In this document: piece by piece, positions 35,926-43,348 of the stretch
Numbering within the stretch: the stretch's first letter is position 1
How the letters are laid out: each line of letters opens with the position of its first letter
NCBI GenBank assembly: GCA_016789955.1
Contig: JAEUPB010000111.1
Coordinates: 27,210-91,209, forward strand
Direction of reading: 5' to 3'
From: Rubrivivax sp.
Lineage (GTDB): Bacteria; Pseudomonadota; Gammaproteobacteria; Burkholderiales; Burkholderiaceae_C
DNA length: 64,000 nucleotides
Made by a program: the position numbers and the translations under genes
Notes under the pieces: model-generated
Seen by the model: the letters and a program-made list of their open reading frames with translations, nothing else
What the model was told of the DNA's origin: nothing
Databases searched by the model: none

Positions 35926-36576
35926 GTGGGCCTGAACACGCACGGCTGGCCGACCGCGCTGCCGCTGGTGGCGATCCTGCGCGGCATCACGCCGCCGGAG
36001 GTGCTGGCGCACGTGCAGGCGATCGCCGACGCGGGCTTCGATGCGATCGAGGTGCCGCTGAACTCGCCCGACTGGGCGCAGAGCCTGCGGGCGCTGGTGG
36101 CGCTGCAGTGGCAGGCGCCGGAGCCGCACCTGCTCGTCGGCGCCGGCACCGTGCTGAGCGCAGCCGATGTCGATGCGGTGGTGGCCACCGGCGCGCGCCT
36201 GGTCGTCACGCCGAACACGAATCCCGGTCTGATCCGCCATGCGGTGGCGCAGGGCCTGTACGTCGTCGCCGGCTTCGCCACGGCCAGCGAAGCCTACGCC
36301 GCGCTCGACGCAGGCGCGCAGGCGCTCAAGCTCTTCCCGGCCACCACCTACGGCCCGGGCCACGTGAAGGCGCTGCGCGCGGTGCTGCCGCCGGTGCCGA
36401 TGCTGGCGGTGGGCGGCATCACGCCGGGGAACCTCGGCGACTACGTGCGCGCCGGCTGCAGCGGCGCCGGCCTGGGCAGCGACCTCTACCGGCCGGGCCA
36501 GGACGTGGCGCGCTCGGCCGCGCAGGCACGTGCCTTCGTCGACGCGTGGCGGGCGCTTTCGCCCGACCCGGCATGA
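35926..36576 (+). CDS. dgoA: 2-dehydro-3-deoxy-6-phosphogalactonate aldolase
   Basis: A 216-residue KDPG/KDPGal-type class I aldolase. It splits the 6-phosphate into pyruvate and glyceraldehyde-3-phosphate. Family blocks: LVAILRGITPPEVLAHVQAI, IEVPLNSPDW (catalytic Glu), VGAGTVLSAADV, TPNTNPGLIRHA, the Schiff-base lysine in AQALKLFPATTYGP, and LAVGGITPGNLGDYVRAGCSGAGLGSDLY. EVPLNSP and GLGSDLY favour DgoA over KDPG aldolase. A GTG start lies 4 nt after the previous stop. Its TGA overlaps the ATG of dgoK. Confidence 0.9.
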   Translation: MGLNTHGWPTALPLVAILRGITPPEVLAHVQAIADAGFDAIEVPLNSPDWAQSLRALVALQWQAPEPHLLVGAGTVLSAADVDAVVATGARLVVTPNTNPGLIRHAVAQGLYVVAGFATASEAYAALDAGAQALKLFPATTYGPGHVKALRAVLPPVPMLAVGGITPGNLGDYVRAGCSGAGLGSDLYRPGQDVARSAAQARAFVDAWRALSPDPA

Positions 36577-37466
36577 TCGCCGTCGACTGGGGCACGTCGA
36601 GCTTCCGCGCTTGGCGGCTCGATGCCGACGGCAGCGTGCTCGACGAGCGCACCGCGCCCGACGGGCTGCTGTCGTCCCGCGGCCGCTTCGAGGACGTGCT
36701 CGTGCGTCATCTCGAAGGTTGGAGTGATGCCGAGGTGCTGCTCGGCGGCATGGTCGGCAGCCGCAACGGCTGGGTCGAGGTGCCTTACGTGGAAGCGCCT
36801 GCGGGCGTGGGGGCGCTGGCCGCGGGCCTGGCCAGCGTCGACGTGCCGCGGCTGCCCGGCCGACGCGTGCGCATCGCGCCCGGCGTGTGCCAGCGTGGCG
36901 CCACGCCCGAGGTGATGCGCGGCGAGGAGGTGCAGATCGTCGGCCTGCTCGATGCACTGCCCGATCGCGACGCGCACTCCGTCTGCCTGCCCGGCACGCA
37001 CAGCAAGTGGGTGCGGGTGGAGCACGGGCGCATCACGTCGTTCCGTACCGCGATCACCGGCGAGCTGTACGCGCTGCTGCGCACGCACAGCCTGCTGGCC
37101 GCGCTGATGCCGGCGATGCCCGACAGCGATGCCGACGACGGCGCCGCCTTCGACGCCGGCGTGGCCGCAGCCACACGCGACCCCGTGCCGCTGGCAAGCA
37201 GGCTCTTCGGCGTGCGCACGCGCGGCCTGTTCGGCGAACTGCCGGCGGCGCAGGCGGCGTCGTACCTGTCGGGGCTGCTGGTCGGCGACGAACTGCACGG
37301 GTGGATCTCGGCGATGCCGCCGCAGGGCGAGGCTGTCCACCTCGTCGGCGGAACAGCGCTGACCGCGCGCTATGCGCGGGGCCTGCAGGCGCTGGGCGTG
37401 GCCAGCCGCGTGCATCCGGAGACGCTCGCCGCACGCGGGCTGCATCGGCTCGCGCTCGCCTCCTGA
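36573..37466 (+). CDS. dgoK: 2-dehydro-3-deoxygalactonokinase
   Basis: A 297-residue kinase producing the substrate of the adjacent aldolase. N-terminal ATP-binding motif VDWGTSSFRAWRLD (DWGT), GGMVGSRNGWVEVPYVEAPAGV and LPGTHSKWVRVEHGRITSFRTAITGELYALL are characteristic of DgoK. The start ATG overlaps the dgoA stop (ATGA). No galactonate dehydratase, transporter or regulator is in the window, so the cassette depends on genes elsewhere for the dehydration step. Confidence 0.9.
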   Translation: MIAVDWGTSSFRAWRLDADGSVLDERTAPDGLLSSRGRFEDVLVRHLEGWSDAEVLLGGMVGSRNGWVEVPYVEAPAGVGALAAGLASVDVPRLPGRRVRIAPGVCQRGATPEVMRGEEVQIVGLLDALPDRDAHSVCLPGTHSKWVRVEHGRITSFRTAITGELYALLRTHSLLAALMPAMPDSDADDGAAFDAGVAAATRDPVPLASRLFGVRTRGLFGELPAAQAASYLSGLLVGDELHGWISAMPPQGEAVHLVGGTALTARYARGLQALGVASRVHPETLAARGLHRLALAS

Positions 37467-37477
37467 GGCGCCCGAGT

Positions 37478-37509
37478 CGGGGGTAACCCCCGGATCGTGC
37501 GGATCACGA
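37478..37509. promoter_or_regulatory. two inverted repeats downstream of dgoK
   Basis: CGGGGG-TAA-CCCCCG (37478-37492) is a short hairpin 12 nt after the dgoK stop, possibly a weak terminator without a T-run. It is followed immediately by TCGTG-N5-CACGA (37495-37509), a dyad that could bind a regulator of the 37582 gene. Both lie in the 115-bp gap. Roles are inferred from position only. Confidence 0.4.
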
Positions 37510-37581
37510 AGGCCGCATCGCTGCGGGACAATCCCGGCACGGCGCGACGACGCCGACACACTCGATTGGAGGAGTTGCCCC

Positions 37582-38403
37582 GTGATCCCACGTTCCCTTG
37601 CCCGGATCGGCCCGGCGCTGGCCTGCGCCTTCTCGCTGACGCTCGCCGCAGCCCCCTCGCACGCGCAGACGAAGCCGGCCGTGCGCGACCTCGGCGTCGA
37701 GGTGCCCACCTCGGCCATCTACATCGGCAACAGCTTCTTCTATTACAACAACAGCCTGCACGGCCACGTCGGCTCGCTGCTCAGCGCGTCCACGCCGCGG
37801 CGCTCGATGCGCGGCGTGTCGATCACCATCAGCGGCTCGGGCTTCGACTGGCACGACGTCGACAGCTACTTCCGCCCGAACGCGGTCAGCTCGTACTCGT
37901 TCACGCCCGACAACAAGATCGTGACGAACAGGTTCGAACGCCTGTTCGACGTGGCGATCATGATGGACTGCAGCCAGTGCCCGGTGAATCCGGATTTCGC
38001 GCCCAAGTTCGTCGAGTACGCGAAGAGGCACGTCGACACCGTGCGCAAGCACGGCGCCAAGCCGGTGCTGTTCATGTCGTGGGCCTACCAGGACGTGCCG
38101 GCGATGACGGCGCAGCTCGCCGAGGCCTACACGCAGGCCGGCAATGCCAACAACGCGATGGTGATCCCGGCGGGGCTCGCCTTCGCGAAGTCGGTGGCGC
38201 AGCGGCCGCAGCTGAACCTCTACGCACCCGACAAGCGCCACCCGAGCATGGCCGGCACCTACCTGTCGGCAGTGACGGTCTACGCCGCGTTGTTCAAGCT
38301 GTCGCCGGTGGGGAACCCCTACACCGCGGGTCTCGACGAGGCCACCGCGCGCCACCTGCAGCAGGTGGCGTGGGACACGGTGCAGGAGTACTACGGCCGC
38401 TGA
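37582..38403 (+). CDS. exported SGNH/DUF4886-like protein
   Basis: A 273-residue protein with a clear signal peptide (PRSLARIGPALACAFSLTLA ... SHAQ). YIGNSFFYYNNSLHGHVGSLL resembles the N-terminal GNSxT/F block of SGNH-hydrolase-like DUF4886 proteins. APDKRHPSMAGTYLSAVTVYAALF matches their C-terminal D-x-x-HPS block, supplying the Asp-His pair. Ser of GNSF would be the nucleophile. It is likely a periplasmic or secreted esterase or deacetylase-type enzyme of unknown substrate. GTG at 37582 follows a GGAGGAG site. Confidence 0.75.
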   Translation: MIPRSLARIGPALACAFSLTLAAAPSHAQTKPAVRDLGVEVPTSAIYIGNSFFYYNNSLHGHVGSLLSASTPRRSMRGVSITISGSGFDWHDVDSYFRPNAVSSYSFTPDNKIVTNRFERLFDVAIMMDCSQCPVNPDFAPKFVEYAKRHVDTVRKHGAKPVLFMSWAYQDVPAMTAQLAEAYTQAGNANNAMVIPAGLAFAKSVAQRPQLNLYAPDKRHPSMAGTYLSAVTVYAALFKLSPVGNPYTAGLDEATARHLQQVAWDTVQEYYGR

Positions 38404-38430
38404 AGCGCCGGGGCGCAGTTCGCGCTGGCG

Positions 38431-39372
38431 TCAGCGCGGCCGCGCCTCGAAGCGGCCGTCGCCGCGGCCGAGCAGCACGGCCGCACGCGGGTCGTCGGTA
38501 GCGATGATGTCGACGAACCCGTCGCCATCGACATCGGCCGCTTCGGCGGCACCGGCCCAGCCGGCGTAGCCGGTGTCGATGCGCCCATAGCGGCCGTCGG
38601 TGCGGCTCAGCCAAGCGAGGTGCGGCTCGCCGTCGCACACCACGTAGAGGTCGGGCCGCTCGTCGCGGTTGAAGTCGGCCACCAGCAATTGCCGGGGCCG
38701 CGCGCACACGCGGGCGTCGTCGGCGCCGGCCAGCATGCGGGGTGCCAGGTCGATCCAGCGTCCGTCGGCCTCGCGTACGAACATCAGCAGCCGCGCGGCC
38801 CCGGCGTCGCGGGCGGGCTGCACGGCCCACCACGACAGGCGGCCGGTGCGCAGGTAGTCGGCCGCGGCGGCCGGCAGGTCGGCCAACTCCGCCGGGCGCG
38901 GTAGCGATGCCGCGAGCTGCCGGTTCTGCCACGACGTGGGCAGCACCGGCCACGCCACGGCACCGGTGGGTGCTGCCGCAGCTTCGGTGGCGACGACCGG
39001 CGTTGCATCAGAAGGCGTACGGCGCGGCGGCGGGTCGTCCCAGGTCTTCACGTCGTCGTAGCCCGGGGCGTGTGGCGGCGCAATGCCGGGGTGGGCTGGA
39101 TCGCGGGGGTCGGGGCGGTAGGGTTCCGGCGGCATGGCGGCGGTCGACGCTTCACCAGCGCCGGCGAGCTGTGCCGGCTCAGCCGCGGCGCCGCGCGCGA
39201 TGGCATCACCGCGCAGGGCTCCGGCGTGCGCGCCGGCGGTCGGGCGGCCGCCAGCGCCAGCCTCCGCGCGCGGGCCGGCGTGCGTCGAGAGCGCGGCCAC
39301 CACGGCGAGCGCGAGCAGCGTCGGCAGCAGAGTCCGGCGGGGCAGGGCGAGGTTGGCGATCGGCGCGCGCAT
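38431..39372 (-). CDS. exported FG-GAP/VCBS repeat protein
   Basis: A 313-residue protein. A hydrophobic N-terminal segment (RTLLPTLLALAVVAALSTHA) is a signal peptide or anchor. A long Pro/Ala-rich region follows. The C-terminal half holds FG-GAP/VCBS-type calcium-binding motifs VADFNRDERPDLYVV and DVDGDGFVDIIA. Such repeats form beta-propeller blades on extracellular or periplasmic binding proteins; here only two or three clear blades are present. Function is unknown. It is convergent with the SGNH-like gene (27-bp gap). Confidence 0.75.
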   Translation of the reverse strand: MRAPIANLALPRRTLLPTLLALAVVAALSTHAGPRAEAGAGGRPTAGAHAGALRGDAIARGAAAEPAQLAGAGEASTAAMPPEPYRPDPRDPAHPGIAPPHAPGYDDVKTWDDPPPRRTPSDATPVVATEAAAAPTGAVAWPVLPTSWQNRQLAASLPRPAELADLPAAAADYLRTGRLSWWAVQPARDAGAARLLMFVREADGRWIDLAPRMLAGADDARVCARPRQLLVADFNRDERPDLYVVCDGEPHLAWLSRTDGRYGRIDTGYAGWAGAAEAADVDGDGFVDIIATDDPRAAVLLGRGDGRFEARPR

Positions 39373-39566
39373 GCTTGCACCGTTTCTAGGCCGGGAGGCC
39401 TGGCCGCGATCGGCGGAACAACGGCGCGCGGGCGGGCCTGTTGCCCGGAGGACCCCAGGCCGTCGGGTGATCGTGCGAACAGCACGGCGGACCGCGGGCT
39501 TTCCTGCACCTCACCGTGGGTGCACACGCCTACGATGGCCTGCCGACCCGACACGGGAGACGCGCG

Positions 39567-39968
39567 ATGGACAGACGCCCACGCTGCGCGGCCTGGCTCA
39601 CGAGCCTGGCCTGCGCGTCGTCAGCGGTGGCCGCACCGCCGGCCACGGAGATGCAGCTCGCCAGCTGCGTGCGCGGCAGCCCGCCGCTGCGCGTGGCCAC
39701 CACCAGCGAGCGCGCCGTGCTCGACACCGCCGACCTGCGGCGCTTCCAGGATGCCGCGCAGGCCCGCTACCCGCTGTACCAGCGTGGCGGGCTGCAGCCG
39801 GCCCAGGTGCTGCTGCTGCGCCGCGGCGGCCAGTGGCAGTACATGACGTTGGCCGCCGGCGGCCCGCAAGGCGTCTGCGTGACCGCCGTGTTCGCCGCCG
39901 ACCGATTCGACTTCACGCCCGGCTGGTTGGCGAAGTACCAGCCGAGGGCGGCCGGCGCGGACGACTGA
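39567..39968 (+). CDS. small exported protein of unknown function
   Basis: A 133-residue protein with a signal-like N-terminus (CAAWLTSLACASSAVAAPP). The mature part has two Cys (QLASCVRG and GVCVTAVF) that could form a disulfide, and a beta-rich pattern (QVLLLRRGGQWQYMTLAAGG). No family is recognised. ATG at 39567 follows GGGAG 7 nt upstream. The 194 bp separating it from the divergent VCBS gene contain no further recognised feature. Confidence 0.65.
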   Translation: MDRRPRCAAWLTSLACASSAVAAPPATEMQLASCVRGSPPLRVATTSERAVLDTADLRRFQDAAQARYPLYQRGGLQPAQVLLLRRGGQWQYMTLAAGGPQGVCVTAVFAADRFDFTPGWLAKYQPRAAGADD

Positions 39969-39983
39969 ACGCCTCTCGAGCTC

Positions 39984-40568
39984 TCAATCCGGCGGGGCCC
40001 GATGCGGACCGGCGCCGGCAACCATCGGCACGCCGATCGCAGCGAGCGCATCGCCGATCTCCTGGACCTGACGGCGGCCCAGGTGCGGGGTCCGCAGCAG
40101 CGCCAGCGTGGAGGTCTGCGCGAGGTCGGCCACCGTCCGGATGCCCTGGGACTGCAGGGCCAGCACCGTGCGCACGCGCAGCCCGAGGGTGCCGATGCTC
40201 CGCGAGCACAGCACCTCCGCCGGAACCGATGGTCTCGGCTGCCTCGCGTCGGCGGTGGGAGGTGGCCAGGGGCAGCCCGCCCACCCGGCCAGCCGCTCGC
40301 CGAGGGCCAGGACGCAGGTCGCCAGCGCTCGCACGGGGGATACGCCAGCGTCGCCGTGCAGGACCAGGCGCAGTCGATCGTTGTCGGTCCGCGCGCCGCG
40401 GCGCGCCCGATCGACACGGCTGCCCCGCACCGGCGATCCCGGCATGCGTCCCAGCAGCTCCGCCAGCGTCGTTCCCATGCCGGGCCGCAGGGGCTCGACC
40501 GACAACTGAGAGACCTCTTGCGTGCCTCCTACGGCCCACGTTCGCACCGTCCATCGTTCGTTGTTCAT
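39984..40568 (-). CDS. miniature RNA polymerase alpha-subunit-like protein
   Basis: A 194-residue protein. Residues about 118-184 are an alpha C-terminal domain: LGLRVRTVLALQSQGIRTVADLA, then LLRTPHLGRRQVQEI, aligning with E. coli alpha VRSANCLK ... LLKTPNLGKKSLTEI. The UP-element arginine (R265 equivalent) is kept as R133; N268 is not. Residues 24-47 (VEPLRPGMGTTLAELLGRMP) and 60-96 (RTDNDRLRLVLHGDAGVSP, then ERLAGW) match the start and end of the alpha N-terminal domain. Only a short joint replaces the roughly 140 residues between. It lacks most residues for binding beta and beta'. It is the second gene of an operon, 1 nt after its partner. Confidence 0.75.
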   Translation of the reverse strand: MNNERWTVRTWAVGGTQEVSQLSVEPLRPGMGTTLAELLGRMPGSPVRGSRVDRARRGARTDNDRLRLVLHGDAGVSPVRALATCVLALGERLAGWAGCPWPPPTADARQPRPSVPAEVLCSRSIGTLGLRVRTVLALQSQGIRTVADLAQTSTLALLRTPHLGRRQVQEIGDALAAIGVPMVAGAGPHRAPPD

Positions 40569-40569
40569 G

Positions 40570-41199
40570 TCATGCGCCTCCCGGGGTCGGATCGAGCGCG
40601 GCCGCCAGCCACGCGGAGGCCTCGAGGCTGCGGGCGAATACATGCGCCTCCGCGGCTGCCAGCGTGGGCAGGCGGGGCCGGCAAGACCCCGACTCGGAGA
40701 CCACGCCGCCGCCGATGCACAGGCCGTCGGCAAACAGGTCGTAGCCGGTCCTGAACACCGTCAGCGGCTCGTGAGTCCGGTTCGGGCAGCGGGTGCGGCA
40801 TGCATAGCGGGCGGGTCGAGCAACGCACCAGTGGCCGGCCACCACGAGCGTGCGTTCCTGCATCAGCACGGCTGCCGGGGGCAGTGCGGGTGGACCGGCG
40901 CGCCGGGTGTCAGCGGCCACCGGCGCATGCCATGCGCGCCAGCGTTCCTGCACGTGTCGGGCCTGTGGACAGGCCGAGTCAGGGCAGGTCAGCCGCAATG
41001 CGACATGGCGCTCCATGCGCCGGCCGTCGCACACGATCTGCTCGCGGCGGCGGCCGCGGGCGTCCACGCGCATCGTGACGCGCATGCGGTGCGGGCCACA
41101 GGGTGACTCGATGGTGCGGTCGAGGCCGGCGCGGGTTCCTGGCCCGGCGTCCGGGTGCAGCAGCCGGTCGGCTTCGTCGAGAAGGTCTGTGAGCGTCAA
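40570..41199 (-). CDS. Cys-rich protein of unknown function, partner of the alpha-like gene
   Basis: A 209-residue protein with several Cys pairs (IESPCGPHRMRV, LTCPDSACPQARH, ARYACRTRCPNRTHE, SESGSCRPRLP), suggesting one or two zinc sites. A helical N-terminus (TLTDLLDEADRLLHPDAG) and C-terminus flank them. No family is recognised. A TTG start at 41199 is chosen because AGGAG lies 9 nt upstream and the frame further upstream runs into the inverted repeat. It is the first gene of the two-gene operon with the miniature alpha-like protein. Confidence 0.6.
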   Translation of the reverse strand: MTLTDLLDEADRLLHPDAGPGTRAGLDRTIESPCGPHRMRVTMRVDARGRRREQIVCDGRRMERHVALRLTCPDSACPQARHVQERWRAWHAPVAADTRRAGPPALPPAAVLMQERTLVVAGHWCVARPARYACRTRCPNRTHEPLTVFRTGYDLFADGLCIGGGVVSESGSCRPRLPTLAAAEAHVFARSLEASAWLAAALDPTPGGA

Positions 41200-41229
41200 G
41201 GTCCTGCTCCTGTCGGTCGCTGAAAGGAA

Positions 41230-41282
41230 GCGATCGCACCGCTCCCGAGGGCCTTGGGGCTCCCGGGCGCAGGTGCGATCGC
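41230..41282. promoter_or_regulatory. large inverted repeat between the alpha-like operon and the LuxR-type gene
   Basis: GCGATCGCACC (41230-41240) and GGTGCGATCGC (41272-41282) are perfect 11-bp arms. The 31-nt centre can form an inner stem from CCCGAGGGCC and GGGGCTCCCGGG. It lies 31 bp upstream of the TTG start of the Cys-rich gene and 130 bp upstream of the LuxR-type gene. It could be a structured 5' leader, an operator dyad or a terminator. No T-run follows on either strand, which makes a terminator less likely. Confidence 0.55.
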
Positions 41283-41412
41283 CTCGGCAGCATGCGCCGG
41301 GAACCGGCACCGCCGCAAGGCCATGCCGGAGTGCCGCGCTGCGGCTCGCCTTGCAGGCCGGGCGGCGCCGTGCTACTGCCGGCCGTGGCGTGCCTTCCTA
41401 GAATCGCGCTGC

Positions 41413-41859
41413 ATGCGCAGACACGTGCTGCTCTACGGCGCGCTCGGCGGGTTGCTGATCGCCGCGCTCAAGTTCATCGAGTACCGATGGTTGGTGCTGG
41501 AGCACTCGTGGGCGATCTACGGTGGGCTCGTCGCGGCGCTGTGTGCCGGGTTCGGGCTCTGGCTGGGGCTGCGCGTCACCCGGCCCGCGCCGCCGGCCGT
41601 GGTGCGCGAGGTCATCGTGCCGATGCCGGCGGCGTTCGAGCGCGACGAGCGCAACGTCGCCTCGCTCGGCCTGACGCCGCGCGAACTGGAGGTGCTGGCG
41701 CTGATCGCCGAAGGCCTCAGCACGAAGGAGATCGCAACGCGCGCCTTCGTCAGCGAAAACACCGTCAAGACGCACGCCAGCCGCCTCTACGACAAGCTGG
41801 GCGTGCGCCGGCGCACGCAGGCCGTGCTGCGCGGTCGCGAGCTGAAGCTGATCCCCTGA
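41413..41859 (+). CDS. membrane-anchored LuxR-type transcriptional regulator
   Basis: A 148-residue protein. Two hydrophobic helices near the N-terminus (HVLLYGALGGLLIAALKFI and WAIYGGLVAALCAGFGLWLGL) are joined to a C-terminal LuxR/GerE helix-turn-helix (LTPRELEVLALIAEGLSTKE, then IATRAFVSENTVKTHASRLYDKLGVRRRTQAV). Linking a DNA-binding domain directly to membrane helices, with no receiver domain, suggests it senses a membrane state or a membrane partner. The DUF4199 gene 122 bp downstream is the likely partner or target. Confidence 0.85.
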   Translation: MRRHVLLYGALGGLLIAALKFIEYRWLVLEHSWAIYGGLVAALCAGFGLWLGLRVTRPAPPAVVREVIVPMPAAFERDERNVASLGLTPRELEVLALIAEGLSTKEIATRAFVSENTVKTHASRLYDKLGVRRRTQAVLRGRELKLIP

Positions 41860-41981
41860 ACCGGTGAATCGGGGCCGCCGGCGCGAAATCACCCGTTCGT
41901 GCGACGCGGCGGCGCCCCTGGCCGCGGCACAACCCGGGCCGACGCGGGCCGCCGGTCCGCACCCACCCGACAGGAAATGAC

Positions 41982-42518
41982 ATGCAGAACCCCGTGATCC
42001 GCCACGGCCTGATCGCCGGCGCCGTGATGGCCGCCATGATGGCCGCGACGATGCCGCTGATGCGCCGCATCGGCTTCGACCTCGGCGCCGTCATTGGCTA
42101 CACGACGATGGTCGTCGCGTTCCTGGCCGTGTACTTCGGCGTGCGCGCCTACCGCGACGACGTCGCCGGCGGCCGCATCGGCTACTGGAAGGCCTTCGGC
42201 GTCGGCATGGCCATCGTCGGCATCGCCACCGTCTGCTATGTGGCGATGTGGCAGATCCTCTATTTCGGCGGATGGGCCGCGGACTTCGCCGAGGCCTACA
42301 CCGCCCACGTGATCGAGGAAGCGCGCCGCGGCGGCGCCAGCGAGGCGCAGCTGGCGGCCAAGGCGCGTGAGCTGGCCGAGTTCCAGCAGGCGTACCGCAA
42401 TCCGCTGATCAACATCGCCTACACGCTGCTGGAGCCGCTGCCGGTGGGACTGGTGTTCGCGCTGGTGTCGGCGGGCATCCTGAGCCGCAGGGGCCGGGCG
42501 GGCGCTCCGGCGCGCTGA
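41982..42518 (+). CDS. DUF4199 membrane protein
   Basis: A 178-residue protein with four predicted membrane helices (residues about 10-27, 38-57, 72-94 and 148-168) and a charged loop (EEARRGGASEAQLAAKARELAEFQQAYRNP). YTTMVVAFLAVYFGVRAYRDDVAGGRIGYWKAFGVGM is the typical DUF4199 signature. Function is unknown. The 272 bp downstream, to the tRNA, hold only the tRNA terminator; no further gene is supported. Confidence 0.85.
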   Translation: MQNPVIRHGLIAGAVMAAMMAATMPLMRRIGFDLGAVIGYTTMVVAFLAVYFGVRAYRDDVAGGRIGYWKAFGVGMAIVGIATVCYVAMWQILYFGGWAADFAEAYTAHVIEEARRGGASEAQLAAKARELAEFQQAYRNPLINIAYTLLEPLPVGLVFALVSAGILSRRGRAGAPAR

Positions 42519-42736
42519 CCGGCGGCTCGCTGCCCGCACCGGGCGATCACCGCGGTCTCGGCAGCGCCTTCGTCGATCGACGATGCGTCGTGCAGCATGT
42601 GCATCAGCAGGTTGTGGCGCACCGTCAGCCGCAGGCGGGGTGCATCGCGCGCCGCTGCCGTGGCGCGCGAGTTCAGCAACTCGCCGCGGGGGCTCGGCGG
42701 CACGTGCGGTTCGGGCCGGGGTGCGGGACTGGAAGC

Positions 42737-42761
42737 AAAAGGCCACTGCATCGCAGTGGCC
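42737..42761 (-). terminator. rho-independent terminator of the tRNA-Ala gene
   Basis: On the minus strand, a perfect 9-bp stem (GGCCACTGC / GCAGTGGCC, 42741-42749 with 42753-42761) with a 3-nt loop is followed by TTTT (42737-42740) and more T's. It lies about 30 nt past the 3' end of the tRNA, as expected for an intrinsic terminator. Confidence 0.85.
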
Positions 42762-42790
42762 CGAGTAGTGCTGGTCTTGCCTGGTGTTTC

Positions 42791-42866
<76 letters not shown>

Positions 42867-42929
42867 ACGTGAGGGCGGCAGTCTACCATCGCCTGTGGGG
42901 CCGGCCGATGCCGGCCGGCCTCTTCGCGG

Positions 42930-43199
42930 TCAGCCGCGCAGCGCGCGCATCGAGCCCGACAACAGCTTCTCCTGTTGCGCCTTGAGATCGCGGTACGGCA
43001 CCCAGGCGTGGTTCAGCCGCGTCGTGTAGGCGCGGCCTTCGCTGCCGGACAGCCCGGCGGAGTTGATCGCCTCCATCACCTCGTCGGCCGCGCGCTTGAT
43101 CGCGGTGTGCTTGCGGGCGATGTCCTGGGCCAGGGCGGTGGTCAGGTCGGCAAGGGCGCGGATCTTGTCGTCGACGTCCTGCGTCTGCGGAGGGGGCAT
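42930..43199 (-). CDS. small helical protein of unknown function
   Basis: An 89-residue protein starting PPPQTQDVDDKIRALADL and continuing as amphipathic helices (AQDIARKHTAIKRAADEVME, then LNHAWVPYRDLKAQQEKLLSG). No signal peptide or known motif is seen. ATG at 43199 is preferred over the upstream in-frame start, which would add an Arg/Pro-rich stretch. It lies 64 bp upstream of the tRNA on the same strand. Confidence 0.6.
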   Translation of the reverse strand: MPPPQTQDVDDKIRALADLTTALAQDIARKHTAIKRAADEVMEAINSAGLSGSEGRAYTTRLNHAWVPYRDLKAQQEKLLSGSMRALRG

Positions 43200-43348
43200 G
43201 GGCGATGCGTCGGTGGAGTGGCGGGCCGGGAAGTCTACGAATCCACGCCGCCGTCGAGGGGCCCGGTCGATGTGCCTGACGGGCCGTCCCGTCGACCCTG
43301 TCACACCCGAAGCCCGGTGGGTTCGCCGCGGTCGGTAGCATCACCGCC

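Noticed and set aside
42519-42736. Possible small minus-strand gene between DUF4199 and the tRNA terminator
   Set aside because: The frame has a Pro/Arg-rich start, overlaps the DUF4199 gene and lies just beyond the tRNA terminator; no ribosome-binding site or motif is seen.
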